From Methylocystis sp. (GTDB lineage Bacteria; Pseudomonadota; Alphaproteobacteria; Rhizobiales; Beijerinckiaceae), in the NCBI GenBank assembly GCA_002929055.1, contig PERY01000003.1, positions 156,901 to 220,900 of the forward strand: 64,000 bases of DNA. The letters run 5' to 3'. Below are positions 25,004-34,828 of the stretch, piece after piece; position 1 is the stretch's first letter; the number at the start of each line of letters is the position of its first letter. The position numbers and the translations under genes are program-made. The notes under the pieces are model-generated. The model saw only the letters and a program-made list of their open reading frames with translations, made no database searches and was not told the origin of the DNA.

Positions 25004-25801
25004 GTGGCGAAGAAGAAATCCCAATCCTCGAGAGGCGCTTCCGCTTCCTCGGGCAAATCGGCGGGGCTGGTGATCGCCGTCGGGCTCGCCTGCGCGGGCG
25101 GCGGCTATTTCGCCGGCAAGAACAGCGAGGCGATCGAGCCGAAGTTTACGGCGCTCTTCTCCAGAGAGAAATCGGACTCCGCCCCGGCCAAGCCTGCGGC
25201 TGAGGCCAGGCATGCAGATGCGCCGACCCATGCCGTGAAGCCCGCCGACAAGTTCGAACTTGCGCGCATCCTGAAGGGCGGCGACTCCAGAAGCGCCGAG
25301 AAAAGCTCTGAACCGAAAGCGGCCGCGGACATCCCCATGCCGCCCGCCAAGCCGGAGACTGCGGCGGCCGAGGCCCCAAAGGCGGAACCTGTCGCTGCAA
25401 GACCCGTCGTTTCCGAGCAACCGGCGCCTCTTGCCTTTGCGCTTGTCGACCGGGACATCGCCGAGAGCGCTGAAGATGGCGAGCGGGTCACTCTCTCCCT
25501 GAATTTCGAGAACCTCGCCGGCAAGCCGATCCGCGCCTTTGAAGGCGTCGTGAAATTCACCGACCCGCAGGACAACGCAATCTACAGCTCGAAGATTTCG
25601 GTGAGTGCGTTGATCTCGGAGAATGGGACGCTGCATTGGGAGCAGCACGTCGACGCGAAAAGGCTCGACGGAAAGGGCAAGCGGCTGGTTTCGGAGGACA
25701 AGGCGAATCTGCGCGCGGTTTTCCTGCTGAAGAGAATCTTCTTCGTCGACGGCAGCGTGCAGAGATACGCGATGCCGGCGAAGGCCGCGCAGGCGGGGTG
25801 A
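25004..25801 (+). CDS. Uncharacterised single-pass membrane protein
   Basis: 265 residues. A short Lys/Ser-rich N-terminus is followed by one helix (SAGLVIAVGLACAGGGYFAG, residues ~18-37), a long Ala/Pro/Lys/Glu low-complexity stretch and a C-terminal ~110-residue beta-rich domain (ERVTLSLNFENLAGKPIRAF, EGVVKFTDPQDNAIYSS) that resembles FxLYD/immunoglobulin-like domains. The GTG at 25004 is preceded by CGGAG. The topology places the domain outside the cytoplasm. No function was recognised. Confidence 0.65.
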   Translation: MAKKKSQSSRGASASSGKSAGLVIAVGLACAGGGYFAGKNSEAIEPKFTALFSREKSDSAPAKPAAEARHADAPTHAVKPADKFELARILKGGDSRSAEKSSEPKAAADIPMPPAKPETAAAEAPKAEPVAARPVVSEQPAPLAFALVDRDIAESAEDGERVTLSLNFENLAGKPIRAFEGVVKFTDPQDNAIYSSKISVSALISENGTLHWEQHVDAKRLDGKGKRLVSEDKANLRAVFLLKRIFFVDGSVQRYAMPAKAAQAG

Positions 25802-25817
25802 GGCCGCCCGGGTCTGC

Positions 25818-26759
25818 TCAGTCAAACAAGCTCGACACGCTCTCCTCCCGCGCCGTGCGTGCGATGGCTTCGCCGATCAGCTGGCCGATGGGGATGACGC
25901 GGATATTGTGGGCGGCCTGCACGGCCTCCGTCTCGCGAATCGTGTCGGTGATGACGAGTTCCTTGAGCTTGGAGGCCGCGATGCGCTCGCAAGCGGCGCC
26001 CGAGAGGACGCCGTGGGTGATATAGGCGTGGACCGACTCGGCGCCCGCCGCGAGCAGCGCCTCGGCGGCGTTGCAGAGCGTGCCGCCCGAATCAACGATG
26101 TCGTCGACGAGGATGCAGTTGTGCCCCCGAACGTCGCCGATGATGTTCATGACTTCCGATTCGCCGGCCCGCTCGCGGCGCTTGTCGACGATGGCGAGCG
26201 GCGCGTCGATGCGCTTGGCGAGAGCACGGGCGCGCACCACGCCGCCGACGTCCGGCGAGACCACCATGACATTCTTCAGAAGCCGGTGGGCCTTGATGTC
26301 CGCCACCATGACCGGCGCGGCGAACAGATTGTCGGTGGGGATGTCGAAGAAGCCCTGCACCTGTCCGGCGTGGAGATCGACCGTCAGCACGCGGTCCGCC
26401 CCGGCGCGGGTGATCAGATTGGAGACGAGTTTCGCCGAGATAGGGGTGCGCGGCCCCTGTTTGCGATCCTGCCGGGCGTAGCCGAAATAGGGAATGACCG
26501 CGGTGATGCGACGGGCTGACGCGCGGCGCAGCGCATCGGTCATGATCAGGAGTTCCATCAGGTGGTCGTTCGCCGGGTAGGAGGTGGACTGGATCACGAA
26601 AGCGTCCTGCCCGCGGACGTTCTCCAGAACCTCGACCCAGATTTCCTGATCGGCGAAGCGGCGCACATGGGCCCGGCAGAGCGAGACCTTCAGATGCGCC
26701 GCAATTGCCTCCGCGAGCGCCCGGTTCGAGTTGCCCGCCAGAAGTTTCATCGCCGCCAT
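25818..26759 (-). CDS. prs: Ribose-phosphate pyrophosphokinase
   Basis: 313 residues. It makes PRPP from ribose-5-phosphate and ATP for nucleotide, His and Trp synthesis. Signatures: [11 protein letters not shown] near the N-terminus, the cation-binding [17 protein letters not shown], the flexible loop KRRERAGES, and the PRPP loop [21 protein letters not shown] at 26759 has GGGGA eight bases upstream and is preferred over the ATG three codons later. It is divergent from mnmA, with a 223-bp spacer. Confidence 0.95.
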   Translation of the reverse strand: MAAMKLLAGNSNRALAEAIAAHLKVSLCRAHVRRFADQEIWVEVLENVRGQDAFVIQSTSYPANDHLMELLIMTDALRRASARRITAVIPYFGYARQDRKQGPRTPISAKLVSNLITRAGADRVLTVDLHAGQVQGFFDIPTDNLFAAPVMVADIKAHRLLKNVMVVSPDVGGVVRARALAKRIDAPLAIVDKRRERAGESEVMNIIGDVRGHNCILVDDIVDSGGTLCNAAEALLAAGAESVHAYITHGVLSGAACERIAASKLKELVITDTIRETEAVQAAHNIRVIPIGQLIGEAIARTAREESVSSLFD

Positions 26760-26982
26760 CGACTTGTCCCCGCAACCCCGCCAAAGCTCGCGGCGTCTTA
26801 GCAGCCATGCCGCAAAGGAACAATATGACGCGGTTATGGCGGGCCGGGAGACGGGGGCCTGCGCCTTCCTTCGCAGATGCGATTGCCTCGCGGACCCGTA
26901 TTGCTCTAAATGGCATTGTCGGCCTCCTGCAAATGCCGAGCGAGGCCTGCGCCGTGTCACTCCAATTGCGTAAATTCCCCAA

Positions 26983-28224
26983 ATGACGGTCTGCCCCAGC
27001 GTTTTGGACAAGCTCCCGGCCTTGCCAGCGTCGCCGGGAGAAACCCGCGTCGTCGTCGCAATGTCGGGCGGCGTCGATTCGAGCGTCGTCGCCGCCCTCA
27101 TGAAGGAGCAGGGCTACGACGTCATCGGCGTCACGCTTCAGCTCTATGACCACGGCCAGGCGACCCACCGCAAGGGCGCCTGCTGCGCCGGGCAGGACAT
27201 TCAGGACGCCCGCGCGGTCGCCGCGCGGCTCGGAATCCCTCATTTCGTGCTCGACTACGAGCGGCGCTTCCAGGAGAAGGTGATCGACGAATTCGCCGCC
27301 TCCTACGCCAGCGGCGAGACGCCGGTCCCCTGCATCGCCTGCAACCAGTTCATCAAATTCGCGGATCTCTTCGAGACCGCGAAGGATCTGGGCGCGCAGG
27401 TTCTGGCGACGGGCCATTACATTTCGTCGCGCGACGACGGCGCGGGCGGCCGCGCCCTCTACAGGGCGAAGGACGCCGGGCGCGACCAGAGCTACTTCCT
27501 TTTCGCCACCACCAGCGAGCAGCTCCAGATGCTGCGCTTCCCGCTCGGCGACTTCACAAAGGCCGAAGTGCGGGAGATGGCTCGCCGCTACTCGCTCGAA
27601 GTGGCCGACAAGCCGGATAGCCAGGACATCTGCTTCGTCCCCAGCGGCCGCTATACAGACGTCGTGCAGCGTCTTGCGCCGGAGGCGGTGGTGCCGGGCG
27701 ACATCGTCCATGTGGACGGCCGCGTGCTCGGACGGCACGCCGGCGTGGTTCATTACACGATCGGCCAGCGGCGCGGTCTCGGTCTTGGCACGGCGGTCGC
27801 GGGCCGCGACGCCCAGCCGCTTTTCGTCGTCAGGCTCGACGCCGCCAGGGCGCAGGTCGTCGTAGGCCCGCGGGAGGCGCTCGAAACGCGCGCTGTCGCC
27901 TTGCGCGACGTGAACTGGATCGGCCCCGGGGAGTTCAGGAAGCTTCCGGCCCAGGGGATCGACATCATGGCCCGCGTCCGCTCCACCCGCCCGCCGGTTC
28001 CGGCGCGGCTCATTCCGGCGGATGGCCGGGAAGCGACCGTGGTCTTCGCCGCGGGCGAGTTCGGCGTGTCCCCGGGACAGGCATGCGTCTTCTATGACCG
28101 CGCCGATGACGAAGCCAGGGTTCTGGGCGGCGGCTTCATTGCCGCCGTAGAACCAGCAAAAACAATGATTTACGTCATGGCGCCGCAACCGCGCGCCATC
28201 ACAGCGCGAGGGGCGCCCAGATGA
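26983..28224 (+). CDS. mnmA: tRNA-specific 2-thiouridylase
   Basis: 413 residues. It adds sulfur to U34 of Lys, Glu and Gln tRNAs. The PP-loop is [20 protein letters not shown]; the two catalytic Cys are in [11 protein letters not shown] and [10 protein letters not shown]. The C-terminal beta-barrel ([20 protein letters not shown]) is intact. The last four bases overlap the start of the methyltransferase gene (ATGA). Confidence 0.96.
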   Translation: MTVCPSVLDKLPALPASPGETRVVVAMSGGVDSSVVAALMKEQGYDVIGVTLQLYDHGQATHRKGACCAGQDIQDARAVAARLGIPHFVLDYERRFQEKVIDEFAASYASGETPVPCIACNQFIKFADLFETAKDLGAQVLATGHYISSRDDGAGGRALYRAKDAGRDQSYFLFATTSEQLQMLRFPLGDFTKAEVREMARRYSLEVADKPDSQDICFVPSGRYTDVVQRLAPEAVVPGDIVHVDGRVLGRHAGVVHYTIGQRRGLGLGTAVAGRDAQPLFVVRLDAARAQVVVGPREALETRAVALRDVNWIGPGEFRKLPAQGIDIMARVRSTRPPVPARLIPADGREATVVFAAGEFGVSPGQACVFYDRADDEARVLGGGFIAAVEPAKTMIYVMAPQPRAITARGAPR

Positions 28225-28943
28225 GCGAAGCGACAGATTACAGCCGCGACACGGACTCCCTCGACAATTGCGACGTCGAGGCGGCCTATGCGCGCTGGGC
28301 TCCAATCTACGACCTGACGTTCTCGGCTGTGTTTCGACCGGGCAGAAGAGCGCTCGCGGCGGCCGCCAGCAAGGCGGATGGCCCGATCCTCGACGTCGGC
28401 GTCGGCACCGGGCTCGAACTCCCCATGTTCGAGCCGCATACGCAAGTCTATGGCGTCGATCTCTCAGAGCATATGCTGCGCCGCGCGGCTCAGCGGGTGA
28501 CGCGCGAGGGCCTCGGCCATGTCGCGGGCCTCTCCAAAATGGACGCTACGCGGATGGCCTTCGCAGACGCGTCCTTCGCCTGCGTCTGCGCGCCCTACGT
28601 CCTCACCGTGGTGCCGGAGCCTGAGGCCATGCTCGATGAACTCGCCCGCGTCGTGCGGCCCGGCGGAGAGATCATCCTCGTCAACCATGTGAGCCGCAAG
28701 GACGATCCGCTCGCGGTGCTGGACACCTGGCTCGACCGTCATGTCGCGCCGCGGCTGGGCTGGCGTCCGCAGTTCCCCTGGTCGATCATAGGCGACTGGA
28801 TCGACGGTCGTCCTGAAATGCAGTTGGTGGAGCGTCGGCTGCTGGCGCCCTTCGGCCTCTTCACCATCACCCGCATCCAGCGGCTGCCGATTGTGCAGGC
28901 AGAGAGTCGCGAAGCGGCTCCGCAGGAAATGGAATACGCCTGA
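28221..28943 (+). CDS. Class I SAM methyltransferase, PmtA-like phospholipid N-methyltransferase
   Basis: 240 residues. [20 protein letters not shown] at the N-terminus is characteristic of the Rhodobacter/Rhizobium PmtA group that methylates phosphatidylethanolamine towards phosphatidylcholine. Motif I is [13 protein letters not shown], then the acidic [10 protein letters not shown], and motif IV region [16 protein letters not shown]. It is cytoplasmic, acting at the inner membrane. It is coupled to mnmA by a 4-nt overlap. Substrate is inferred from family; other small-molecule methyltransferases share the fold. Confidence 0.82.
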   Translation: MSEATDYSRDTDSLDNCDVEAAYARWAPIYDLTFSAVFRPGRRALAAAASKADGPILDVGVGTGLELPMFEPHTQVYGVDLSEHMLRRAAQRVTREGLGHVAGLSKMDATRMAFADASFACVCAPYVLTVVPEPEAMLDELARVVRPGGEIILVNHVSRKDDPLAVLDTWLDRHVAPRLGWRPQFPWSIIGDWIDGRPEMQLVERRLLAPFGLFTITRIQRLPIVQAESREAAPQEMEYA

Positions 28944-28992
28944 GCGCACTGGCGCGAACTGACGCGCCGCGCTACATTTCCAACGCGGCGCT

Positions 28993-29138
28993 GCGGGGTG
29001 CGTGCAGGACTATTATTCCCCGGGGCCTTATCGATCTCCAAGGGAGCTGTCCCTGTCCTCGCCCGTGGGCTTGGGCACACGGCGCCCACCTACGTTGTAG
29101 GTTCCCGGGATCGATGTCCCACGGCTCATGTGGCCCGC
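28993..29138 (+). ncRNA. ssrS: 6S RNA
   Basis: The stretch reads like alphaproteobacterial 6S RNA. It has a closing stem (GCGGG at 28993 with CCCGC at 29134), the conserved block GCCCACCTACGTTGTAGG at 29084-29101 containing the small hairpin CCTAC-GTT-GTAGG, and complementary arms around TATCGATCTCC and GGGATCGATGTCC that close the central bubble. 6S RNA binds the housekeeping sigma-factor RNA polymerase in stationary phase. Its position directly upstream of fthC is the classical arrangement. The ends are estimated to within about 10 nt. Confidence 0.88.
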
Positions 29139-29178
29139 GCTTTCATTTCGTCTCTTCGCTTTCCCGGCCGGCCTCTCG

Positions 29179-29766
29179 ATGACCGATGTAAAAACCGACC
29201 TGCGCCGGCATGCGCTGGCGCGCCGCGATCTCGTCTCCCCGCAAGAAGCCCACGCCGCCGCCGCCGCCGTCGCGGCGCGCGGCCTGGCGCTTGTGATGGA
29301 CATCGCCGCCGGGACCGGACACGCGGCCCCGATCGTATCGGTCTATTGGCCGATACGCAGCGAGGTCAACACGCGCCCGCTGATAGAGGCGCTCGCGGGC
29401 AAGGGCTATCGCGTCACGCTGCCCGTGATGCACAAGGTGCGTCATCCCTTGGTTTTCCGCGACTTCGCGCCCGGAGACGATCTGGTGAAAGGGCCCTATG
29501 GCCTCTCAGAGCCAGCGGACGACAAGCCGGCGCGCGACCCCGACATCATCTTCGCGCCGCTCGCCGCCTTCGACCGGCGCGGCTACCGGCTCGGCTATGG
29601 CGGCGGGATTTACGACGCCACGCTCGCCGAACTGCGCCCGAAGAAGAAAGTGACCGTCATCGGCGTGGCCTATGCGACGCAGGAAGCCGACCATGTGCCG
29701 ACCGAGCCGCATGACCAGCGGCTCGACTATCTGCTGACGGAACGTGAATTGATTGTGGCGGGCTGA
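29179..29766 (+). CDS. fthC: 5-formyltetrahydrofolate cyclo-ligase
   Basis: 195 residues. It converts 5-formyl-THF with ATP to 5,10-methenyl-THF. Visible motifs: LRRHALARRDLVS at the N-terminus (ATP/substrate binding), VSVYWPIRSEVNTRPLIEAL, and the signature RRGYRLGYGGGIYDATLAEL. ATG at 29179 starts just before the conserved Arg-rich helix; an in-frame ATG at 29128 lies inside 6S RNA and is rejected. It is probably processed from a joint transcript with 6S RNA. Confidence 0.92.
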   Translation: MTDVKTDLRRHALARRDLVSPQEAHAAAAAVAARGLALVMDIAAGTGHAAPIVSVYWPIRSEVNTRPLIEALAGKGYRVTLPVMHKVRHPLVFRDFAPGDDLVKGPYGLSEPADDKPARDPDIIFAPLAAFDRRGYRLGYGGGIYDATLAELRPKKKVTVIGVAYATQEADHVPTEPHDQRLDYLLTERELIVAG

Positions 29767-29912
29767 AACGCCCGCGCATTTACGGTTTCTTTGCAGGCGA
29801 AAAGCCCGAATCGCGAGCCCCTGATTCGCTCATGGTTTGTGCTCATCCTGTGCCCGCGTTCCAGCTTTGGCGCACCGCTGCGCGCAGTGCGCTTTACCTT
29901 TCCTCAATCACC

Positions 29913-30821
29913 CTACCGCTTCGCCGGCGGCTCCGGCAGAGCGACGACCTGCCCCGCCTTGAGGCGGACGCCGGGCTTCAGGCCGGGGTTGGCGCTGGCG
30001 AGGGCGCGCCATTTGTCGGGCTTGCCGTAAATCTTCTTGGCGATGGTCTTCAGCGTGTCGCCGGCGAGGGCCGTGTAAGAGTTCGCGGCGGCAGGTTCAG
30101 CCGGGGCAGGTTCAGCCGGGGCCGCCTGCGCCGGCTCCGCAGCTTCAGGCTCCTTAGCGGCGGTCTCGACCGGGGCGGATTCGCTCGCGCCAGAACCGGA
30201 CTGCGTCGACGCCTCGGGTTCGGCAGTCGGCGTCTCGGCGGAAGCCTGCTCCGCAGGCGGCGTCGCGGCGACCGGGGCTTTGCCCATTCCGGCTGTGAAA
30301 ACATAGACCATCGCCGCCGCCACGCCAGCGAGGGCGATCTCGCTCAGGCCGCGGATGGGCTTGGGCGGAATCAGCGGCGGACGACGCTTGTCGTCGTCGG
30401 CCTCCGGCGCAGGCTGCCGCCCTCTGATCCAACCCGCCGCTTCGATGACGAAGTAGAGGAGGAACAGCGCCGCGAGCGGCGGCTTCCAGTAATTTGCGGG
30501 CGCCCACATATAGGCCATGCCGGCAAATTGGATCATCAGGGAGGCAACGGGGATGCCGATCGCGTTCCGCCGGATCAGGGCGACCGCAACGACTGCGACG
30601 AAGAGCAGGGCGTAGAGACCGAACAGCGCCTCTCGCGGGATGAAGCTCCAGCCGAAGGCGGCCGAGCCGAACAGGTAGAAGAGCCCGGCGGCCGTCGCGG
30701 CGTAAGCTGCGTGAAGGAAGCGGTCCGGACCGGCGATCCGGGTAAGATGCGCGAGCAGCGCAGCGGCGACAATCGCCATGAAGGCCATGGAGACGGTGGC
30801 GGACAGAAGGTCCGGGTTCAT
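29913..30821 (-). CDS. Membrane protein with a C-terminal LysM domain
   Basis: 302 residues. About five N-terminal membrane helices (to ~residue 135) precede another helix near 160-178, a Pro/Ala/Glu linker, and a C-terminal LysM domain: YTALAGDTLKTIAKKIYGKP, WRALASANPGL, LKAGQVVALP. LysM binds glycan strands, so the tail should lie in the periplasm on peptidoglycan. The linker contains a 15-bp tandem duplication. It follows cobT on the same strand. The role is unknown; an envelope-linked structural or sensing role is possible. Confidence 0.75.
   Translation of the reverse strand: MNPDLLSATVSMAFMAIVAAALLAHLTRIAGPDRFLHAAYAATAAGLFYLFGSAAFGWSFIPREALFGLYALLFVAVVAVALIRRNAIGIPVASLMIQFAGMAYMWAPANYWKPPLAALFLLYFVIEAAGWIRGRQPAPEADDDKRRPPLIPPKPIRGLSEIALAGVAAAMVYVFTAGMGKAPVAATPPAEQASAETPTAEPEASTQSGSGASESAPVETAAKEPEAAEPAQAAPAEPAPAEPAAANSYTALAGDTLKTIAKKIYGKPDKWRALASANPGLKPGVRLKAGQVVALPEPPAKR
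30091..30120 (-). repeat. 15-bp perfect tandem duplication
   Basis: The unit GCAGGTTCAGCCGGG occurs twice in a row and encodes APAEP repeats in the linker before the LysM domain. Copy number could vary between strains by slippage without changing the frame. Confidence 0.85.
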
Positions 30822-30895
30822 ACGTTAAAGCTCCTGTTAGCTCGGAAGAGCCTGCGCACGCGGATGTGACAGTTTTTTTGGCCTCCGGCGCCTCA

Positions 30896-31915
30896 TCACG
30901 ATTTCCCGCTCACCCCCGCGCTTTCGAATGTCGCCATCCCGCTGTGGCAGGCGAGCGCCGTCTTGATGATCGCAATCGCGAGCCCGGCGCCGGACCCCTC
31001 CCCCAGCCGCATGCCGAGATCGAGCAGGGGCTTCTTGCCGAGCCGCAGGAGAACCTCCGCATGGGCGCCCTCCGCCGACAGATGCCCGGCGACGCAATGG
31101 GCGATGGCGTCGGGCGTGATGGCGTGGAGCAGCGCCGCGGCCGCGCAAGCGACATAGCCGTCGAGCACGACGGGAACGCGATTGAGACGCGCCGCCGTGA
31201 TCGCCCCCATCATCGCCGCGATCTCGCGCCCGCCCAAGCGGCGCATGATCTCCAGCGGGTCGGAAAGATGCGGGCCGTGCAACGCCAGCGCCGCGTCGAT
31301 GGCGGCGTTCTTGCGGGCGAGCCCCGCTTCGTCGACGCCCGTGCCGCGCCCTGTCCAGCGCGACGCAGGCCCGCCGTAAAGCGCGGCATAGATGGCGGCG
31401 GCGCTCGTCGTATTGCCGATGCCCATCTCGCCCGGCGCGAGCAGATCGATCCCGCCCTCGATGGCTTCGAAACCGTAGGCGAAGGTCGCCGCGGCCTCGC
31501 GCTCGTCCATCGCCGGGCCTTGGGTGAAGTCGGCGGTGGGGCGCTCCAGCGCCAGCTCATAGACCTTCAGACCGATGTCATGCGCCTTGCAGATCTGGTT
31601 GATCGCCGCGCCCCCGCTCATGAAATTGGCCACCATCTGCGCCGTGACGCTCGCGGGAAAGGCCGAGACGCCCTGCGCCACGACGCCGTGATTGCCGGCG
31701 AAAACCGCGATGAGCGGCCGCGCCACGGCCGGCTGCGGAACGCCCTGCCAGGCGGCGAGCCATTCCACGATTTCCTCCAGCCGACCGAGCGAACCCGGCG
31801 GCTTTGTGAGCTGTGCATCACGCGCGCGGACGGCTGCCTGCGCCCCGGCGTCGGGCGCCGGAAGGCTTGCGAACAGCATGCGGATTTCTTCGAAGGGTCG
31901 GATATCGGATGTCAT
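30896..31915 (-). CDS. cobT: Nicotinate-nucleotide--dimethylbenzimidazole phosphoribosyltransferase
   Basis: 339 residues. It activates the lower ligand base (DMB) as alpha-ribazole phosphate for cobalamin assembly. Signatures: LTKPPGSLGRLEEIVEWLAA, VFAGNHGVVAQGVSAFP, NFMSGGAAINQI, GEMGIGNTTSAAA and GMRLGEGSGAGLA. ATG at 31915 gives the family length; the frame stays open upstream. No cobalamin riboswitch was recognised in the 117 bp between it and the divergent ampG. Other cob genes are absent from the window. Confidence 0.94.
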   Translation of the reverse strand: MTSDIRPFEEIRMLFASLPAPDAGAQAAVRARDAQLTKPPGSLGRLEEIVEWLAAWQGVPQPAVARPLIAVFAGNHGVVAQGVSAFPASVTAQMVANFMSGGAAINQICKAHDIGLKVYELALERPTADFTQGPAMDEREAAATFAYGFEAIEGGIDLLAPGEMGIGNTTSAAAIYAALYGGPASRWTGRGTGVDEAGLARKNAAIDAALALHGPHLSDPLEIMRRLGGREIAAMMGAITAARLNRVPVVLDGYVACAAAALLHAITPDAIAHCVAGHLSAEGAHAEVLLRLGKKPLLDLGMRLGEGSGAGLAIAIIKTALACHSGMATFESAGVSGKS

Positions 31916-32032
31916 GCGCAGGGTGTAGCGAGTCGGCGCGGGAATGGCGAGTTCCGCCCCCGCCGCGAAGCCGCCGTTTGACAGCGCCTCCGCGCCCGCG
32001 AATGATGCCCCGTCCAATGTAAAGGCTACGCC

Positions 32033-33373
32033 GTGCACGATGCCGCCGCGCCCCGGGCGCCCGACGACAAAACCTCCTTCTTCACGCAGTTCAGCAACGA
32101 TCCGCGCCGCATCGGCGCAGCCATCGTGCTGGGTTTTTCGACCGGCCTGCCCTTTCTACTCGTGTACAGCACGCAGTCGGCCTGGCTCTACGACGCGAAA
32201 GTGCCGATCGAGACCATCGGGCTCCTGAGCGAAATGACGCTCGCCTATAAATTCAAATGGGTCTGGGCGCCCTTCCTTGACGAGTACGACGCGCCGTTCT
32301 TTTCGAAACTGCTCGGGCGCCGGCGCGGCTGGATCGCCCTGTCGCAGATCGCCGTCATCGCCGCGCTGATCGGCGTCGCCTATGGCGATCCCGCCAACTG
32401 GCTCATGTGGACCATTCTCTTCTCCTTCGCGCTCGGCATCGCCGGCGCGACGCAGGACATCACCGTCGACGGCTGGCGCATCACCGTCGCGCCGCGCGAT
32501 AGACTCGCTTTCATGACCTCGGTCGCCGAGATGGGCTACCGCGTCGGGACGCTGGTCGCGGGCGCGGGCGCGCTTTATCTGGCGAATTTCTTCGGCTGGC
32601 GCGTCGCCTATCTCGGCATGGCGGGCGTCATGACGATCGGCCTCATCGCCGCCTTCGTCGCGCCGGAGCCTCCGTCCGATTTCGAGCCGCATCGCGCGAG
32701 GCCGGGGTTCGTCTTCACGGTGACGGAGCCGATCAAGGAGCTTTGGCGCCGGCTCGGGCCGATGGCGCTTGTGACGCTTATTCTCATCGCCGGTTTCAGA
32801 ATGCCAGGGTACGTCTCCGGCGCGATGGCCATGCCGCTGTTCAAGAGCCTCCATTTCTCGGAAGCGGACATCGCGACCGTGACGAAGGTCTTCGGCTTCT
32901 GGATCGCGCTCGGCGGCACGCTGCTCGCCGGGATCGTGGTGCGCAAATTCGGCATGATGAAAAGCCTGCTGATCGGCACGGTGGCGGGCTCGGCCTCGCA
33001 TCTCTCGCTTGCATGGCTCGCCGCGCACGGCCACGACTTCACGGACTTCGCGTTGGCTGTGGGGGTCGATGGTTTCGCCTACGCCTTCGCGCAGGTGGTG
33101 CTCATCATCTACATGTCGTCACTGGTCTCGACCGAATTCGCGACGAGCCAATATGCGCTGCTGACGTCGCTGTGCTCCCTGCCCGGCAGCCTTCTCGCCG
33201 GAGGCTCGGGGTTCATCATCAAGCAGACCGGCTTCCCCATGTTCTTCGTCGGCACGTCGCTGTTGGGCATCCCCGTGGCGATCCTCGCCTGGTGGGTGTG
33301 GCGCAAGCAGGAACAACTCGGGCGCGATCCGCTGGCGGAAGTTAGCCCGGAGAGAGCGGCGGAGACGGATTGA
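32033..33373 (+). CDS. ampG: AmpG-like muropeptide transporter (MFS)
   Basis: 446 residues, about 12 membrane helices. GFSTGLPFLLVYSTQSAWL near the N-terminus and YKFKWVWAPFLDEYDAPFF, then GRRRGWI, are hallmarks of AmpG permeases, which import GlcNAc-anhydroMurNAc peptides for cell-wall recycling. ATQDITVDGWRI is also typical. The start is GTG at 32033. It is convergent with the photolyase gene with a 3-nt spacer. Confidence 0.9.
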   Translation: MHDAAAPRAPDDKTSFFTQFSNDPRRIGAAIVLGFSTGLPFLLVYSTQSAWLYDAKVPIETIGLLSEMTLAYKFKWVWAPFLDEYDAPFFSKLLGRRRGWIALSQIAVIAALIGVAYGDPANWLMWTILFSFALGIAGATQDITVDGWRITVAPRDRLAFMTSVAEMGYRVGTLVAGAGALYLANFFGWRVAYLGMAGVMTIGLIAAFVAPEPPSDFEPHRARPGFVFTVTEPIKELWRRLGPMALVTLILIAGFRMPGYVSGAMAMPLFKSLHFSEADIATVTKVFGFWIALGGTLLAGIVVRKFGMMKSLLIGTVAGSASHLSLAWLAAHGHDFTDFALAVGVDGFAYAFAQVVLIIYMSSLVSTEFATSQYALLTSLCSLPGSLLAGGSGFIIKQTGFPMFFVGTSLLGIPVAILAWWVWRKQEQLGRDPLAEVSPERAAETD

Positions 33374-33376
33374 GCA

Positions 33377-34828
33377 TCAACCCCGCATCTCCTCAAACGC
33401 CGCCAGAGCGCGCTTGCGCGCCTCGTTGTGATCGACAATTGGGTGCGGATAGCTGTCGCCAAACGCCACGCCCGCCTCGCGCAACGCGCTTTCGGGCGCC
33501 TCCCAGGGACGGTGAATCCAGCGCGCGTCGAGACCCGCAAGCTCGGGAACGAAGCGGCGGACATAGACGCCCTCGGGGTCGAATTTCTCGCCCTGCAGCA
33601 CCGGATTGAAGACCCGGAAATAAGGCGCGGCGTCGGCGCCGCAGCCGGCGACCCATTGCCAGCCGCCGCTGTTGTTGGCGAGATCGGCGTCGACCAGCGT
33701 GTCCCAGAACCAGCGCTCGCCCTCCTGCCACGGCAGGAGCAGATGCTTCACGAGAAAGCTCGCGGCGACCATGCGCGCGCGATTGTGCATGTAGCCGGTG
33801 ATCCATAATTCGCGCATCGCCGCGTCGACAAGCGGATAGCCGGTGCGGCCGCGCTTCCACGCGATGAAAGCGTCTTCGTCGTAGCGCCAGGGAAAATCGT
33901 TGAAGCGCGCATCGAGCGCGCGCTCGGGCATGTCGGGATTGGCGACGAGAAGATGGTGGCAGAATTCGCGCCAGCCAAGTTCGCGCAGATAAGGCAGGCC
34001 CGCCTCGCCCGCCGCCGCATTGATCTCCGCCCAGACGCGGCGCGGGGAGATTTCGCCGAAATGCAGATGCGGCGAAAGACGAGAGACGCCCTCCCCCGCC
34101 ATATAGTCGCGGGCGACCTTGTAATCGCGCACGCGGACGCGGGCGAAATCCGCAAGGCGTGCGCGTGCGCCGTCTTCGCCGGGTCGCCATATGTCGCGCA
34201 GCCCGCCCGCCCAGTCGGGCCGCGTCGGCAGCAGGCGCCAATCGTCGAGCGTGTCGCTCGCAGGCGCGCTGGCGGGGTTCAGTTGCGACGGCGCCGGCAG
34301 CGGCGTCTCCGGCCCTTCCGCGGCAAGGCACGCGCGCCAGAAGGGCGAGAAGACGCGGAACGCCTCGGCCTGCTTGTTGCGCATCTTCGCAGGCTCGAAC
34401 AAAAGCGCGCCGTTGAAGCTCTCGGCGGTCACGCCGCGCGCGCGTAGCCCGGCCTTGATCTCGCTGTCGCGGCGCATTGCCCAAGGCTCATACAGCCTGT
34501 TCCAGTAAACAGCGCCCGCGCCCGTCTCGGCCACGACGCTCTCGACCGCGAACTCCGCGCGTCCGCGCTTGAGCATCAGCCGAACGCCGAGCTGAGCCAG
34601 ATCGCGCGAGAGCGAGGCGAGCGAATGATGCAGCCACCAGCGGCTCGCCGCGCCCATGCGCCATGCGCCGGCGTTCTCGTCGTCAAGAACATAAAGCGCG
34701 AGCAGCGGCGCGCCGGAGAGGGCCGCCGCCATCAGCGCAGGATTGTCGTCTAGCCGGAGATCGTTCCGAAACCAGACGATCGCGGGCTTGTCAGCCTGGG
34801 TTCTGCCGCTTTGCGTGCTTGATGCCAT
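33377..34828 (-). CDS. phrB: Deoxyribodipyrimidine photo-lyase
   Basis: 483 residues. It repairs cyclobutane pyrimidine dimers using light. The N-terminal antenna domain begins IVWFRNDLRLDDNPAL; the C-terminal FAD domain has SRLSPHLHFGEISPR, LGWREFCHHLL, the Trp/Asn-rich WFWDTLVDADLANNSGGWQW, and GYPLVDAAMREL. It looks like class I CPD photolyase. Its 5' end overlaps the 3' end of the permease gene by 38 nt, and there is no good later start. Confidence 0.94.
   Translation of the reverse strand: MASSTQSGRTQADKPAIVWFRNDLRLDDNPALMAAALSGAPLLALYVLDDENAGAWRMGAASRWWLHHSLASLSRDLAQLGVRLMLKRGRAEFAVESVVAETGAGAVYWNRLYEPWAMRRDSEIKAGLRARGVTAESFNGALLFEPAKMRNKQAEAFRVFSPFWRACLAAEGPETPLPAPSQLNPASAPASDTLDDWRLLPTRPDWAGGLRDIWRPGEDGARARLADFARVRVRDYKVARDYMAGEGVSRLSPHLHFGEISPRRVWAEINAAAGEAGLPYLRELGWREFCHHLLVANPDMPERALDARFNDFPWRYDEDAFIAWKRGRTGYPLVDAAMRELWITGYMHNRARMVAASFLVKHLLLPWQEGERWFWDTLVDADLANNSGGWQWVAGCGADAAPYFRVFNPVLQGEKFDPEGVYVRRFVPELAGLDARWIHRPWEAPESALREAGVAFGDSYPHPIVDHNEARKRALAAFEEMRG

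Noticed and set aside
29128..29178. Earlier in-frame ATG for fthC
   Set aside because: It lies within the 3' arm of 6S RNA and adds residues not seen in the family; ATG at 29179 fits the conserved N-terminus.
31916..32032. Search for a cobalamin riboswitch before cobT
   Set aside because: The divergent spacer is only 117 bp and no B12-box-like sequence was recognised.
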